Origin: Lachnospiraceae bacterium
GTDB lineage: Bacteria; Bacillota; Clostridia; Lachnospirales; Lachnospiraceae
Assembly (NCBI GenBank): GCA_902363675.1
Contig: CABJAV010000006.1
Location: 71,025 to 135,024, forward strand
DNA: 64,000 nucleotides
Direction of reading: 5' to 3'
Shown here: positions 34,780 to 42,793 of the stretch, piece by piece
How positions within the stretch are numbered: position 1 is the stretch's first letter
Layout of the letters: the number at the start of each line of letters is the position of its first letter
Translations under genes and position numbers: made by a program
Notes under the pieces: generated by a model
Database searches by the model: none
What the model saw: the letters and a program-made list of their open reading frames with translations, nothing else
What the model was told of the DNA's origin: nothing

Positions 34780-35705
34780 TAGTTATCCTCCTCGGAATGA
34801 AAAATTATTTTCTGAATCTTTTGAAGCTGTGTATCGGTGCTGTCAATTCCGAATGGACGCATCATGCGATAGAGTGGAAGTGTTTGTACCGTTAGCAGAC
34901 ATTTTTGCATATCCTCGACGCAAAAACCACCGGAATTGCGAAACATTGGAAAAAGAAAGTTATTTTCCAAAAAAGAAATTAGTTTTTGATGTCCGTTCAA
35001 TTCTGTTAAAAGTACATCGCTATCTTCATTTTGGACGGAAAGGCAGAGCATTGCGGACAGTTTACAAGGACTTTCGCAAAAACAGTTACGGCGTGGAACT
35101 GCAAATTTGTCGCGGTCCTCATCAATATAAAGAAGATCTTCGGTGTTCAAATGATTCCGGTGTACGGCATCCCGACAGAGTTTTTGCTGTGGAAATGCAG
35201 GATAAACCATGATATCCCCTTCTGAAGAAATATCAACAATTGCTACATCATCCGTCATCAGACGGAAGCCTTTTTCAAGCAGTTTTGTCGTAAGTGTTGA
35301 TTTTCCGGAACCGCTGTCTCCGGCGATGATTAGAGCATTCCCATCATGTTCTACAGCACTGCAGTGAATTGCAAGCTGATTACGCTGCCAAAAGAGCATA
35401 GCAATACAATATCCAAATACAAAAGGAGTTAGTTGATTCATAGAAATTCCTTCTTTTGGACATATATCAATGATTATCCCGTCTGTGATCTGAAAAATTC
35501 CTACCTGATTGCAAAACAAAATATGAGTTTTGGTGATAGGAGATACATAATATGTGGTTTCTTTTTCTGCCATAGATAAAAGAGATGATGTAGTTTTTAT
35601 GTAAATATCTGCGTCGCGCTCATCTGTTGGAATTAGATGTGAATATTCGATTTCTGAGCAGAGCGTAGTTCCATAAATTTTGTACCAAAATAATTCGTTG
35701 TTCAT
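34779..35705 (-). CDS. HPr-kinase-like lasso peptide kinase K1
   Basis: The 308-residue protein has LAIHCSAVEHDGNALIIAG followed by P-loop GDSGSGKST (129-137) and GFRLMTDDVAIV, the HPrK/P core. It lacks the N-terminal DRTGG-like domain and the K/P-loop partner region of true HPr kinase. Homologues in paeninodin-type clusters (PadeK, ThcoK) phosphorylate the C-terminal Ser of the precursor. It lies between two cyclases in one operon with precursor A2, which ends in Ser. The start is ATG 35705 with a weak AAGG site. Confidence 0.83.
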   Translation of the reverse strand: MNNELFWYKIYGTTLCSEIEYSHLIPTDERDADIYIKTTSSLLSMAEKETTYYVSPITKTHILFCNQVGIFQITDGIIIDICPKEGISMNQLTPFVFGYCIAMLFWQRNQLAIHCSAVEHDGNALIIAGDSGSGKSTLTTKLLEKGFRLMTDDVAIVDISSEGDIMVYPAFPQQKLCRDAVHRNHLNTEDLLYIDEDRDKFAVPRRNCFCESPCKLSAMLCLSVQNEDSDVLLTELNGHQKLISFLENNFLFPMFRNSGGFCVEDMQKCLLTVQTLPLYRMMRPFGIDSTDTQLQKIQKIIFHSEEDN

Positions 35706-35760
35706 AATAAAATTACCTTATTTGTTTTTAAAACGGATGTAAATAAAACTATCATAATTG

Positions 35761-37662
35761 TTAGAATTTCTCAGAGGTCTTCTCAATAAGATTTTGAGTC
35801 ATCACGCAATAGAACAGATTCATTAAAACAAAAGAATCATGGTCACGTTCTTCTTCGGAAGGCTTTCCTTTTTGCATCCACTGATCTATTACGGCAAAAT
35901 CAAGGTATTTTGACCAGAAAGTCCGGTCTAATTTCTTGTTGACGATTGTTTTCATTTCCGCAAACTCCTTGTACCAATTGGGATTAGAAGGATAATTTTT
36001 GGCGCTCATGTCTTCCTTGATATGAACGGAATACAAAGATTTTGGCATAATGTCACGAAATGCTTCGCGGAAAATAAAGCGGTTATGCGAATTTTTCAGG
36101 TATAGGTGCCGTGGAATCGATACAGCAAAGTCAATAACGCGGTAATCAAGGTATGGAACGATGTAGCGAATATTGTTGTAAGCGCCCAATAATGCGACAT
36201 TGTCCAGACGATTCCGACTGCCTCCATCCGCAATGTATCGAATCGGATCATAAGAAAAATGTAAGGCGGGCATATCCTTTTCAGAAAAATGACTGCGGAA
36301 GTTCTTGTTCAAAAATTCAGGTGTGGCAAAAACTGTGCAAAATGCACCAGTTAAAGTGCGGCGTTTCGGTCCGAGCTGGTTTTTACAGGCTTTAAGTGTT
36401 CTAAAAATACGTCCTTTTTGTCCATGGGTTGAGGACCACATAGAACGGAAAAAATGGTAGTACTCATGGTGATAAAACATTTCGTAAGGAGAACTGCGAT
36501 GACTGATTCCTTCGTCACCGCCGTGTCCGGTAAATATAACGGAGGCTCCGTTTTCGTGCATGCATGAACAAGAATCACAAAGTGCCATGGCATTGATATA
36601 TGGTGGCATTGCATAGCGGAGTGCCGGTGGTTCGTTTTCATCCAAGGAAAATCCTAAAGATTGCATTTGCCGGGCAAGAAGGCTATTCATACTGCGATCA
36701 CTTTTCATCTGACTGTAGTGGCATTGGATATGTTCCTGTTTACAAATATCTTTAATAATTAAACGTTCGTCATGGTCCGCATAGGGAATTTCATTCGGAT
36801 CGACTGACCAGGAAAAATAAACACAGTCGCGGCCGAGACGATGAATTAAAATACCAATGACACCGGAATCGAGTCCGCCAGAGAGCTCAGCACCGGCTTT
36901 TCCCGGAATTGCCTGCAGACGACGCTGAATGGAATCCGTTACAAGTTCTTTGAGTTTTGCTTTATACAGTTCGAAAGAAGTGTAGTGAATTTTCTTTTTA
37001 CCCAATTGCCAATAGCTGTGGATTTCCTGACTTATTTTTTCATTTTTTATAGAAAAAGTTATATAGGATGCTGGGGAAACACAGAAAATATTCTGATATT
37101 CTGTACTTGTTACACTGTCAACAAAATATCCGGAAAGCGTTCGGTAAATCCAGTCTTCATTAAGAGAAGAATCTACACCGTCTAATCCTAAAAGACCACG
37201 AATGTCCGTAGAAAAAGCCATAAAGGAATTGTCTGCGTAGTAATATAATGGGCGGATGCCCATATGATCGCGAAAGAGGGTCAGTGTTTGTGCATTCTCA
37301 TCATATATGACACCGCTAAAGTCTCCATTGACATCTTTTAGTGCGCTCATACCAAATTGCGTGAGATAAGATAGCAGGAGCTCCTCGTCGGAAATGGAAG
37401 TTGGGGCATTGCATTTTATAATCAGTTCTTCACGGTTATACAGAAGTAGATCTATAGCCGCATACATGGAGTTCATATGTAAAATGGGAGAAGTTGTGGT
37501 ATGTGTGGCTAACATTTGCAGACAACATCCAATTTGTATATTGTTTTTTTCAAAGATTTGTTTTGCATCCCGGCCATAAGCATTGTTCCATAAAATAAGT
37601 TTTTTCTTATTTTTATCCTGTGTATGTATCGAATTGCAAAATGTTCCAAAAATACCGCTCAT
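35761..37662 (-). CDS. Lasso peptide cyclase C2 (asparagine-synthetase-like)
   Basis: The 633-residue protein starts MSGIFGTFCNS, again without the Cys2 needed for glutaminase activity. It has SGGLDS (261-266) for ATP binding and HGGDEG-type GHGGDEGISHRS later. It diverges from C1, so the two are old paralogues rather than a recent copy. ATG 37662 has GGAGGA 6 bp upstream. Precursor A2 lies 86 bp upstream across a terminator, so C2 is the natural partner of A2. Confidence 0.87.
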   Translation of the reverse strand: MSGIFGTFCNSIHTQDKNKKKLILWNNAYGRDAKQIFEKNNIQIGCCLQMLATHTTTSPILHMNSMYAAIDLLLYNREELIIKCNAPTSISDEELLLSYLTQFGMSALKDVNGDFSGVIYDENAQTLTLFRDHMGIRPLYYYADNSFMAFSTDIRGLLGLDGVDSSLNEDWIYRTLSGYFVDSVTSTEYQNIFCVSPASYITFSIKNEKISQEIHSYWQLGKKKIHYTSFELYKAKLKELVTDSIQRRLQAIPGKAGAELSGGLDSGVIGILIHRLGRDCVYFSWSVDPNEIPYADHDERLIIKDICKQEHIQCHYSQMKSDRSMNSLLARQMQSLGFSLDENEPPALRYAMPPYINAMALCDSCSCMHENGASVIFTGHGGDEGISHRSSPYEMFYHHEYYHFFRSMWSSTHGQKGRIFRTLKACKNQLGPKRRTLTGAFCTVFATPEFLNKNFRSHFSEKDMPALHFSYDPIRYIADGGSRNRLDNVALLGAYNNIRYIVPYLDYRVIDFAVSIPRHLYLKNSHNRFIFREAFRDIMPKSLYSVHIKEDMSAKNYPSNPNWYKEFAEMKTIVNKKLDRTFWSKYLDFAVIDQWMQKGKPSEEERDHDSFVLMNLFYCVMTQNLIEKTSEKF

Positions 37663-37698
37663 TGGGTTCCTCCAGTTAAGTTTTTCTCATTTTATCGT

Positions 37699-37729
37699 AA
37701 AAAAAGAACTCCTGTCAATCCGACAGGAG
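37699..37729 (-). terminator. Terminator/attenuator between precursor A2 and cyclase C2
   Basis: Read on the minus strand, CTCCTGTC and GACAGGAG arms (37709-37729) are followed by a T run (37699-37706). It would let the precursor be made in excess, with partial read-through to the enzyme genes. Confidence 0.85.
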
Positions 37730-37747
37730 CCTGTAATTGAATCTGAA

Positions 37748-37909
37748 TTATGAATGTGCGTTTGTGTCTGGATCTGGAGCAACCGGCTTGTTTTCATTTC
37801 TGTCACCAAAAACGATATCGAAAGGTCCTTCATAGCCGACCTTGAAATATCCGTTTGCAGTTTCGTTAATGTTTAACTCGGTGATACTAGGTGTATTCCA
37901 TTTTTTCAT
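37748..37909 (-). CDS. Lasso peptide precursor A2 with C-terminal Ser, 53 aa
   Basis: The minus-strand ORF begins MKKWNTPSITELNINETAN, with a W-x-x-P motif equivalent to the Y-x-x-P recognised by B1. With the core at Gly20, Glu27 would be ring position 8 (position 9 if Asn19 starts the core). The tail ends PVAPDPDTNAHS, closely resembling the PDPD...H..S end of paeninodin, whose last Ser is phosphorylated. The core is 34 residues. GGAGGA lies 7 bp before the ATG at 37909-37907. Its own promoter (37951-37978) and terminator (37699-37729) flank it. Confidence 0.87.
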   Translation of the reverse strand: MKKWNTPSITELNINETANGYFKVGYEGPFDIVFGDRNENKPVAPDPDTNAHS

Positions 37910-37950
37910 AATGTCTTCCTCCATTAAACCTTATAAATAATTATAATCTA

Positions 37951-37978
37951 ATTATACAGCTTTGTCGAAACCAGTCAA
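37951..37978 (-). promoter_or_regulatory. Promoter of precursor A2
   Basis: On the minus strand, TTGACT (37978-37973), 16-bp spacer, perfect TATAAT (37956-37951), about 40 bp before the precursor ATG. It is divergent from kinase K2. Confidence 0.7.
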
Positions 37979-38070
37979 TATATCTAACAAAAATGATAGA
38001 GTTGAAAGAATAGAGGATACAAATAACAGTCAATGTGTTAAGATGAAGAAAAACAAAAGGGAAAAGGGTC

Positions 38071-38994
38071 ATGGAAAGATATTGTTTATATGGAATGTCT
38101 CTTGTTTCGGATCTTGCGTTTCCACAACTTGTTAAAGAGACAGAAGAATATCGGCGGCAGCATCCGGATGACTGGCAGATTGAGATTGTAAAGGGAAAGA
38201 TCCCGCAGGATATCCGGGAACGTACCGACGTAAAATACGAGTTTGGGGATGATTTCAGCTGGCTGGTAAACAGTACGGCATGGATCATCGTGGAGAACGG
38301 AAAACGGATTACTTACGAGTTGAAGGAAGGCGGCAGGGTGGATTATCTGCGCTCGTATCTTCTGGGATGGGGAATGTCCATGCTTGCTTTGCAGAGAGGA
38401 ATACTTGCAATCCATTGCAGCGCAGTGGCGGATGAAGCAGGTGCGATTCTGATCTGTGGGGAGAGCGGAGCCGGTAAATCAACCGTGACGACCGCTTTTT
38501 TGGAAAAAGGGTATCGCCTTATGGCCGATGATATGGCCTTTGTTGAGGTGACGGAGGATGGAATTGCAATGGCAAGCCCGGCATTTCCGTATCAGAAGCT
38601 TTGCAGAGATGCGGCGCTTGCAAAAGGATATCATATGGAAAATATGATATATATAGATGAAGAGAAAGACAAATTTCTTGTGCCGTATACCGGAAATTTC
38701 TCTCTTTACCCAGTTCCGGTACGTGGCATGTGTATGCTTGGCATTGTTTCGGGAAAGCAGGTTGTATCAGCAAAAATAAAAGGCATGGATCAATTTCATC
38801 TTGTTGCCAATAATCTATTTTTGCGGCACTTACTTGGAGCAAAGAAATATGAGCCGAAGATTGGACAGCTTTGCCTGAAGATGGCAGCGTCTGTGCCTTG
38901 CGGTTTTATAGGAAGACCGCAGAAAGGGGATTACATCGAAGCGATTATGGATTCTGCAACGGAATTTTTAAATGAATGGACAGCTGAAAAATAA
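38071..38994 (+). CDS. HPr-kinase-like lasso peptide kinase K2
   Basis: The 307-residue paralogue of K1 has LAIHCSAVADEAGAILIC then GESGAGKST (130-138) and GYRLMADDMAFV. Shared landmarks are SPAFPYQKLCRDA and IYIDEEKDKFLVP. It is transcribed divergently from A2, upstream of B1 and the exporter. Two kinases with one Ser-ending precursor suggest that one has another target or is specialised; that is inference. Start ATG 38071, with an AAAGGG site. Confidence 0.82.
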   Translation: MERYCLYGMSLVSDLAFPQLVKETEEYRRQHPDDWQIEIVKGKIPQDIRERTDVKYEFGDDFSWLVNSTAWIIVENGKRITYELKEGGRVDYLRSYLLGWGMSMLALQRGILAIHCSAVADEAGAILICGESGAGKSTVTTAFLEKGYRLMADDMAFVEVTEDGIAMASPAFPYQKLCRDAALAKGYHMENMIYIDEEKDKFLVPYTGNFSLYPVPVRGMCMLGIVSGKQVVSAKIKGMDQFHLVANNLFLRHLLGAKKYEPKIGQLCLKMAASVPCGFIGRPQKGDYIEAIMDSATEFLNEWTAEK

Positions 38995-38996
38995 AT

Positions 38997-39025
38997 TTGA
39001 ATTAGAAAATCGGGTATAGTATAAT
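38997..39025 (+). promoter_or_regulatory. Promoter of B1 and exporter genes
   Basis: TTGAAT (38997-39002), 17-bp spacer, perfect TATAAT (39020-39025). It starts at the K2 stop codon and gives B1-D a separate promoter. Confidence 0.75.
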
Positions 39026-39090
39026 TATAACTATTCAGTTAATTATATAGATTACATTTTAAATATGGAAAAGCAGAAGGAGAATTTAGT

Positions 39091-39363
39091 ATGAAACGTG
39101 ATCAGGCAATCGAATTAAAGAAAACACTTAATGTAACGGACCTTGCAGGGGAAAAGGTTATGGTAGATTTTGAGCAGGGCAAGTATTTTATGATTAAGGG
39201 AACCGGAAATGACATCTGGGATATGTTACAGGAAAACAAAAATATTACACCGGGAGAGATTATTGATAAACTGCTGGCAGAGTACGAAGTCAGCCAGGAG
39301 GAATGTGAAGCGTCTGTGATGGAGTTCCTGGGAAAAATGCAGGAATTAGGCTTTATTGCCTAA
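39091..39363 (+). CDS. Lasso peptide biosynthesis B1 protein (PqqD-like leader recognition)
   Basis: The 90-residue protein has the winged-helix RRE pattern: VTDLAGEKVMVDFEQGKYF, then GTGNDIWDMLQENKNITPGE and LLAEYEV..EEC..SVMEFL. B1 binds the leader and presents it to B2 and the cyclase. ATG 39091 has AAGGAG 8 bp upstream. It is the only B1 in the window, followed 18 bp later by the exporter. Confidence 0.9.
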   Translation: MKRDQAIELKKTLNVTDLAGEKVMVDFEQGKYFMIKGTGNDIWDMLQENKNITPGEIIDKLLAEYEVSQEECEASVMEFLGKMQELGFIA

Positions 39364-39381
39364 GCATGAGAGGGTAATAAT

Positions 39382-41061
39382 GTGATAAAACGATTAAAAA
39401 CTATGTGGGATGACAGGGAGAATCAGGCACGGTATATGAAGTGGCTGATGCAGTATTCCAAGCCGTACATAGGAAAAATTATACTTGTCATGCTTCTCGG
39501 AATTGCAAGTACGGTTGCGTCACTTGTAATGGTTCAGATTTCAAAGGTTATCATCGACAATGCCTCTTTTGGAAATGCGTTTGTCCGGCTGCTGGTTGTT
39601 TACCTGTTGCTGATGTTGTTGATGCAGGGAATTTCCATTGTAAATACGCTGGTATCTACGATGTTAACGGAGCGTTTTTCGTTCGGCATAAGAAAACAGA
39701 TTTACGAAAAGATCATTCGGTCACACTGGATGAGTATTACAAAGTATCACACGGGCGATTTGATGACTCGGCTGACCAGTGATGCGGGAAATATTGCGGA
39801 TGGTATTATCGGAACGATTCCAAATATCATAATGCTTATTGTAGAACTGGTTATGGTATTTTTTACATTGTTCTATTATTCGCCGCTGCTTGCAATTCTT
39901 GCGCTTCTGGTGGCACCGGTTGCAGCAATCATGGCATGGTGGCTCGGCAAAAAGCTTCGCGTATTGCAGAAAAAAGTGCAGGAGACGGAATCTGCATACC
40001 GGTCATTTTTGCAGGAGAGTATGGCAAACCTTCTTGTTGTAAAGGCTTTTACAAATGAAGATTATTCGGTGAATCGATTGACCGATTTGCGGGAGAATCG
40101 TTTTTACTGGGTATATAAAAAGACAAAAATGGGAGTGATAAGCTCGACGGCAATGTCATTGGCATTTCAGCTCGGATATATCGCAGCATTTTCATACGGC
40201 GTATACCAGATTGCAAATGGAGCAATTACATATGGAACGATGTCGGTTTTCCTGTCATTGGTGAACCGTGTGCAGTCACCTGTGCTGGAATTGGCGCAGC
40301 AGGTTCCAAGGATTGTCATGATTCTGACCTCCACAGGACGAATTGTTGAGTTGCAGAATATTCCGTTGGAGGAAAGCAGCAAGAAGCAGATCGAGGCAAA
40401 AAAAATTGGTGTCAAGGTTGAAAATCTTTCCTTTGGATATACGCAGGAACCTGTGTTAAAGGATACGTCATTGACGATTGAGCCGGGGGAGTTTGTAGCA
40501 ATTATCGGAGAATCCGGTATTGGTAAAACGACACTGATTCGCCTGATCATGTCTTTTATGAATACTTATCAGGGTTCGATTACGTATTTTAATGAAAAAG
40601 GAGAGACAGAACCGGCAAATGCCGCGACACGTGAATTTGTCTCCTATGTACCGCAGGGCAATACATTATTTAGCGGAACAATCCGTGAAAATATCCGTAT
40701 TGGTAACCTGAATGCAACAGAAGAAGAAATGTGGAAAGCACTTCGCATGGCATCGGCAGAAACTTTTATCAGGAATCTTCCGCAGGGACTTGACACAGTA
40801 ATCGGTGAGAGAGGACATGGACTCTCGGAAGGACAGGCGCAGCGTATTGCAATCGCCAGAGCCTTTGTACGCAAAGCCCCGTTTTTGATTTTGGATGAGG
40901 CAACTTCGGCATTGGACGAGGATACAGAGATGGCAGTGATACAGGGACTGCAGGAACTTACACCAAGACCGACCTGCCTGGTAATTACACATAGAAAAAG
41001 CATTTTACAATATTGTGATCGCGAAATAAAGATCGAAAATAAAAAAGCATCGGATTTATAA
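39382..41061 (+). CDS. ABC exporter of the lasso peptide(s) (D protein)
   Basis: The 559-residue half-transporter has a six-helix membrane domain (about 25-320) and a nucleotide-binding domain with Walker A GESGIGKTT (about 372-380), signature LSEGQAQRIAIARAF and Walker B FLILDEATSALD. There is no N-terminal C39 peptidase domain, as expected for lasso exporters where B2 does the cleavage. The start is GTG 39382. It would export the mature peptide and give self-immunity. Confidence 0.88.
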   Translation: MIKRLKTMWDDRENQARYMKWLMQYSKPYIGKIILVMLLGIASTVASLVMVQISKVIIDNASFGNAFVRLLVVYLLLMLLMQGISIVNTLVSTMLTERFSFGIRKQIYEKIIRSHWMSITKYHTGDLMTRLTSDAGNIADGIIGTIPNIIMLIVELVMVFFTLFYYSPLLAILALLVAPVAAIMAWWLGKKLRVLQKKVQETESAYRSFLQESMANLLVVKAFTNEDYSVNRLTDLRENRFYWVYKKTKMGVISSTAMSLAFQLGYIAAFSYGVYQIANGAITYGTMSVFLSLVNRVQSPVLELAQQVPRIVMILTSTGRIVELQNIPLEESSKKQIEAKKIGVKVENLSFGYTQEPVLKDTSLTIEPGEFVAIIGESGIGKTTLIRLIMSFMNTYQGSITYFNEKGETEPANAATREFVSYVPQGNTLFSGTIRENIRIGNLNATEEEMWKALRMASAETFIRNLPQGLDTVIGERGHGLSEGQAQRIAIARAFVRKAPFLILDEATSALDEDTEMAVIQGLQELTPRPTCLVITHRKSILQYCDREIKIENKKASDL

Positions 41062-41077
41062 TCCTTTGCTTTTTTTT
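41041..41077. terminator. Bidirectional terminator between exporter and histidine kinase genes
   Basis: AAAAAAGCA...GGAT / ATCC...TGCTTTTTTTT with a short internal mismatch. It overlaps the 3' end of the exporter gene, and T/A runs on both sides serve the convergent genes. Confidence 0.75.
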
Positions 41078-41079
41078 AT

Positions 41080-41904
41080 TTACGGATTTATATGAATTGG
41101 GAGCTGAATTGTGAAAGTACTTCCTTTTCCAGGCTGACTGGTACAGGAAACGGTTCCATTATGTCGTTCTACAATGGCTTTCACGATTGCAAGTCCCAGA
41201 CCGCTGCCGGTGGCAGAATTTGGAGTGCGTGAAGCGGAAACCGTATAGGTACGGCCAAACAGGTGTGGCAAGGCTTCCGGTGGAATGCCTGGACCATTAT
41301 CACTGACGGCTATCTGTAAAAATTGATGATCCGAAGTGATTTTGGCGTGCAAAGTGATGGAGCTTCCTTTTGGCGTGTATTTTGCGGCATTTGTAAAAAG
41401 ATTATCGAGTACACGTACCATTTTCTGGACATCGATATCGATTTGACATTGTAAATCTTCCGGAAGATCTAAAATCATTTCATGATCATCGTAAAGACTT
41501 GCGGCTGTGGCATCGTAAAAGTATTCTTCCAGGAAAGGCAAGGCATCGATTGGCTGCAGATCCAGTTCTTTTGAGGTGTCTTCCACACAAAAAAGATAAT
41601 ACATATCCTGTATGAGATTTTCCAGAGTGGCAGTCCTGTGATTAATCAGACGGATGGATGATTCATAGTCTTCCAGACGGATATTCTGTCCGGAGGTGAG
41701 ATAATCGATCGCGCTGCGGATTGCTGTAATGGGAGCACGCAGATCGTGGGAGATGTTGGCCAGCATGGTTTCTCGTTCCTGCTGCAATTTTTCCAGTTCC
41801 CGATTGGCGTTGGAAAGCTGTAAATTGGCTTCCAGCAATTTTTGCGATAAGCTTTCGATACTTTCCGGTTCAATGGAAGGGGATAAAAACGTTTGTTTTT
41901 CCAT
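41080..41904 (-). CDS. Soluble sensor histidine kinase without transmembrane segment
   Basis: The 274-residue protein has an N-terminal coiled coil (about 15-48) and H box ISHDLRAPITA with the phospho-His (about residue 55). The N box is DNLFTNAAKYTP, with G boxes DNGPGIP and GSGLGLAI. No membrane helix, PAS or GAF domain is visible, so the signal must reach it through the coiled coil or a partner protein. It lies just behind the response regulator gene (34-bp gap), and the pair lies between the lasso exporter and the EPS priming enzyme. Confidence 0.87.
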   Translation of the reverse strand: MEKQTFLSPSIEPESIESLSQKLLEANLQLSNANRELEKLQQERETMLANISHDLRAPITAIRSAIDYLTSGQNIRLEDYESSIRLINHRTATLENLIQDMYYLFCVEDTSKELDLQPIDALPFLEEYFYDATAASLYDDHEMILDLPEDLQCQIDIDVQKMVRVLDNLFTNAAKYTPKGSSITLHAKITSDHQFLQIAVSDNGPGIPPEALPHLFGRTYTVSASRTPNSATGSGLGLAIVKAIVERHNGTVSCTSQPGKGSTFTIQLPIHINP

Positions 41905-41938
41905 AGTTATGTGCTCACTTTCTCTGTGTTACAATCAT

Positions 41939-42625
41939 CTATTTCATAATGAGACGGTAGCCTTTGGACCATACAGTTTCAATCATATTTTTTAACTCGT
42001 AATTGTTTTCGAATTTTTTGCGGAGCCGGCTGACGTTAACCATGACAGAACGTCGGTCAGAGTCCTGATAATAGCCAAACAGGGCAGTGCCTAATTCTTC
42101 GAAAGTCACTTCCTGATTTGGGTGTTCTGCGAGATAGAGTAGTACTTCATATTCGCGATTGGCAAGTCCGAGATCTTCACCCTGAAATATTGCTTTGTGC
42201 GCGATTTTATCGATAGTCAGATTTTGAATTTGAATCAGATTATTGTTCGGAACCTGCTGTGTCTTTGCAAATCGGCGGAGCAGAACATCGATTCTGGCGC
42301 GCAGCTCACGCAGACTGTAGGGCTTTACCATATAATCATCCGCACCTGTGAGCAGTCCGTTGATTTTATCATCTTCGGAACTTTTTCCGGTCAGAAAAAT
42401 GATTGGAACATCGGAAAATGTACGGATTTTTTTACAAACCTGATAACCATCCGCCTGTGGCATCATAATGTCCAGAATAATACAGTCTGGTGAAATCTGA
42501 CAAATCAGTTTCAGTGCGTCGGTCGGATTGGATGCGGTGTAAACGCTGTAGCCTTCTCCGGAAAGGTATTTGCAATTAATAGAAAGAACTTCATCATCGT
42601 CATCAATTAGCAGTAATGTTGACAT
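41939..42625 (-). CDS. OmpR-family response regulator
   Basis: The 228-residue protein has a receiver domain starting TLLLIDDDDEV, phospho-acceptor Asp in CIILDIMMPQADG and Lys in MVKPYSL. A winged-helix output domain follows (NREYEVLLYLAEHPNQEVTF, YYQDSDRRSVMVNVSRLRKK). ATG 42625-42623 has GGAG upstream, so the longer frame from 42661 is not needed. It may control the divergent EPS priming gene or the lasso genes. Confidence 0.9.
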   Translation of the reverse strand: MSTLLLIDDDDEVLSINCKYLSGEGYSVYTASNPTDALKLICQISPDCIILDIMMPQADGYQVCKKIRTFSDVPIIFLTGKSSEDDKINGLLTGADDYMVKPYSLRELRARIDVLLRRFAKTQQVPNNNLIQIQNLTIDKIAHKAIFQGEDLGLANREYEVLLYLAEHPNQEVTFEELGTALFGYYQDSDRRSVMVNVSRLRKKFENNYELKNMIETVWSKGYRLIMK

Positions 42626-42658
42626 AATATACTCCTTTTTGCGACTGTCAAAATGTAT

Positions 42659-42673
42659 CATTACAAAGTAATG
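42659..42673. promoter_or_regulatory. Small perfect dyad between response regulator and EPS priming gene
   Basis: CATTAC (42659-42664), AAA, GTAATG (42668-42673). It is a possible operator in the divergent control region. Confidence 0.35.
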
Positions 42674-42698
42674 CTATCATAAAATGAAGGAAATGAAC

Positions 42699-42744
42699 AT
42701 AGGAACAATGTCCTATTGAATAGAACTATTGGATACCGTATACT
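42699..42744 (+). promoter_or_regulatory. Promoter with operator dyad, repeated element copy 1
   Basis: An upstream dyad ATAGGA (42699-42704) / TCCTAT (42711-42716) runs into TTGAAT (42716-42721), 17-bp spacer with GGATACCG, and TATACT (42739-42744). A near-identical 46-bp element lies at 48068-48113 (39 of 46 bases the same by eye). It drives the priming glycosyltransferase, 50 bp downstream. Confidence 0.7.
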
Positions 42745-42793
42745 TATTGTGAGTTAGAGAAAATGTGTTGATATTCAAATGAAAGGGAATTAT

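Noticed and set aside
32842..37662. Two asparagine synthetases for amino-acid synthesis
   Set aside because: Both lack the N-terminal catalytic Cys and lie among lasso B1, B2, kinase and precursor genes, so they are better explained as lasso cyclases.
34779..38994. HPr kinase/phosphorylase of carbon catabolite control
   Set aside because: Only the P-loop core is shared; the typical N-terminal domain is missing, there are two copies, and both are placed in the lasso locus.
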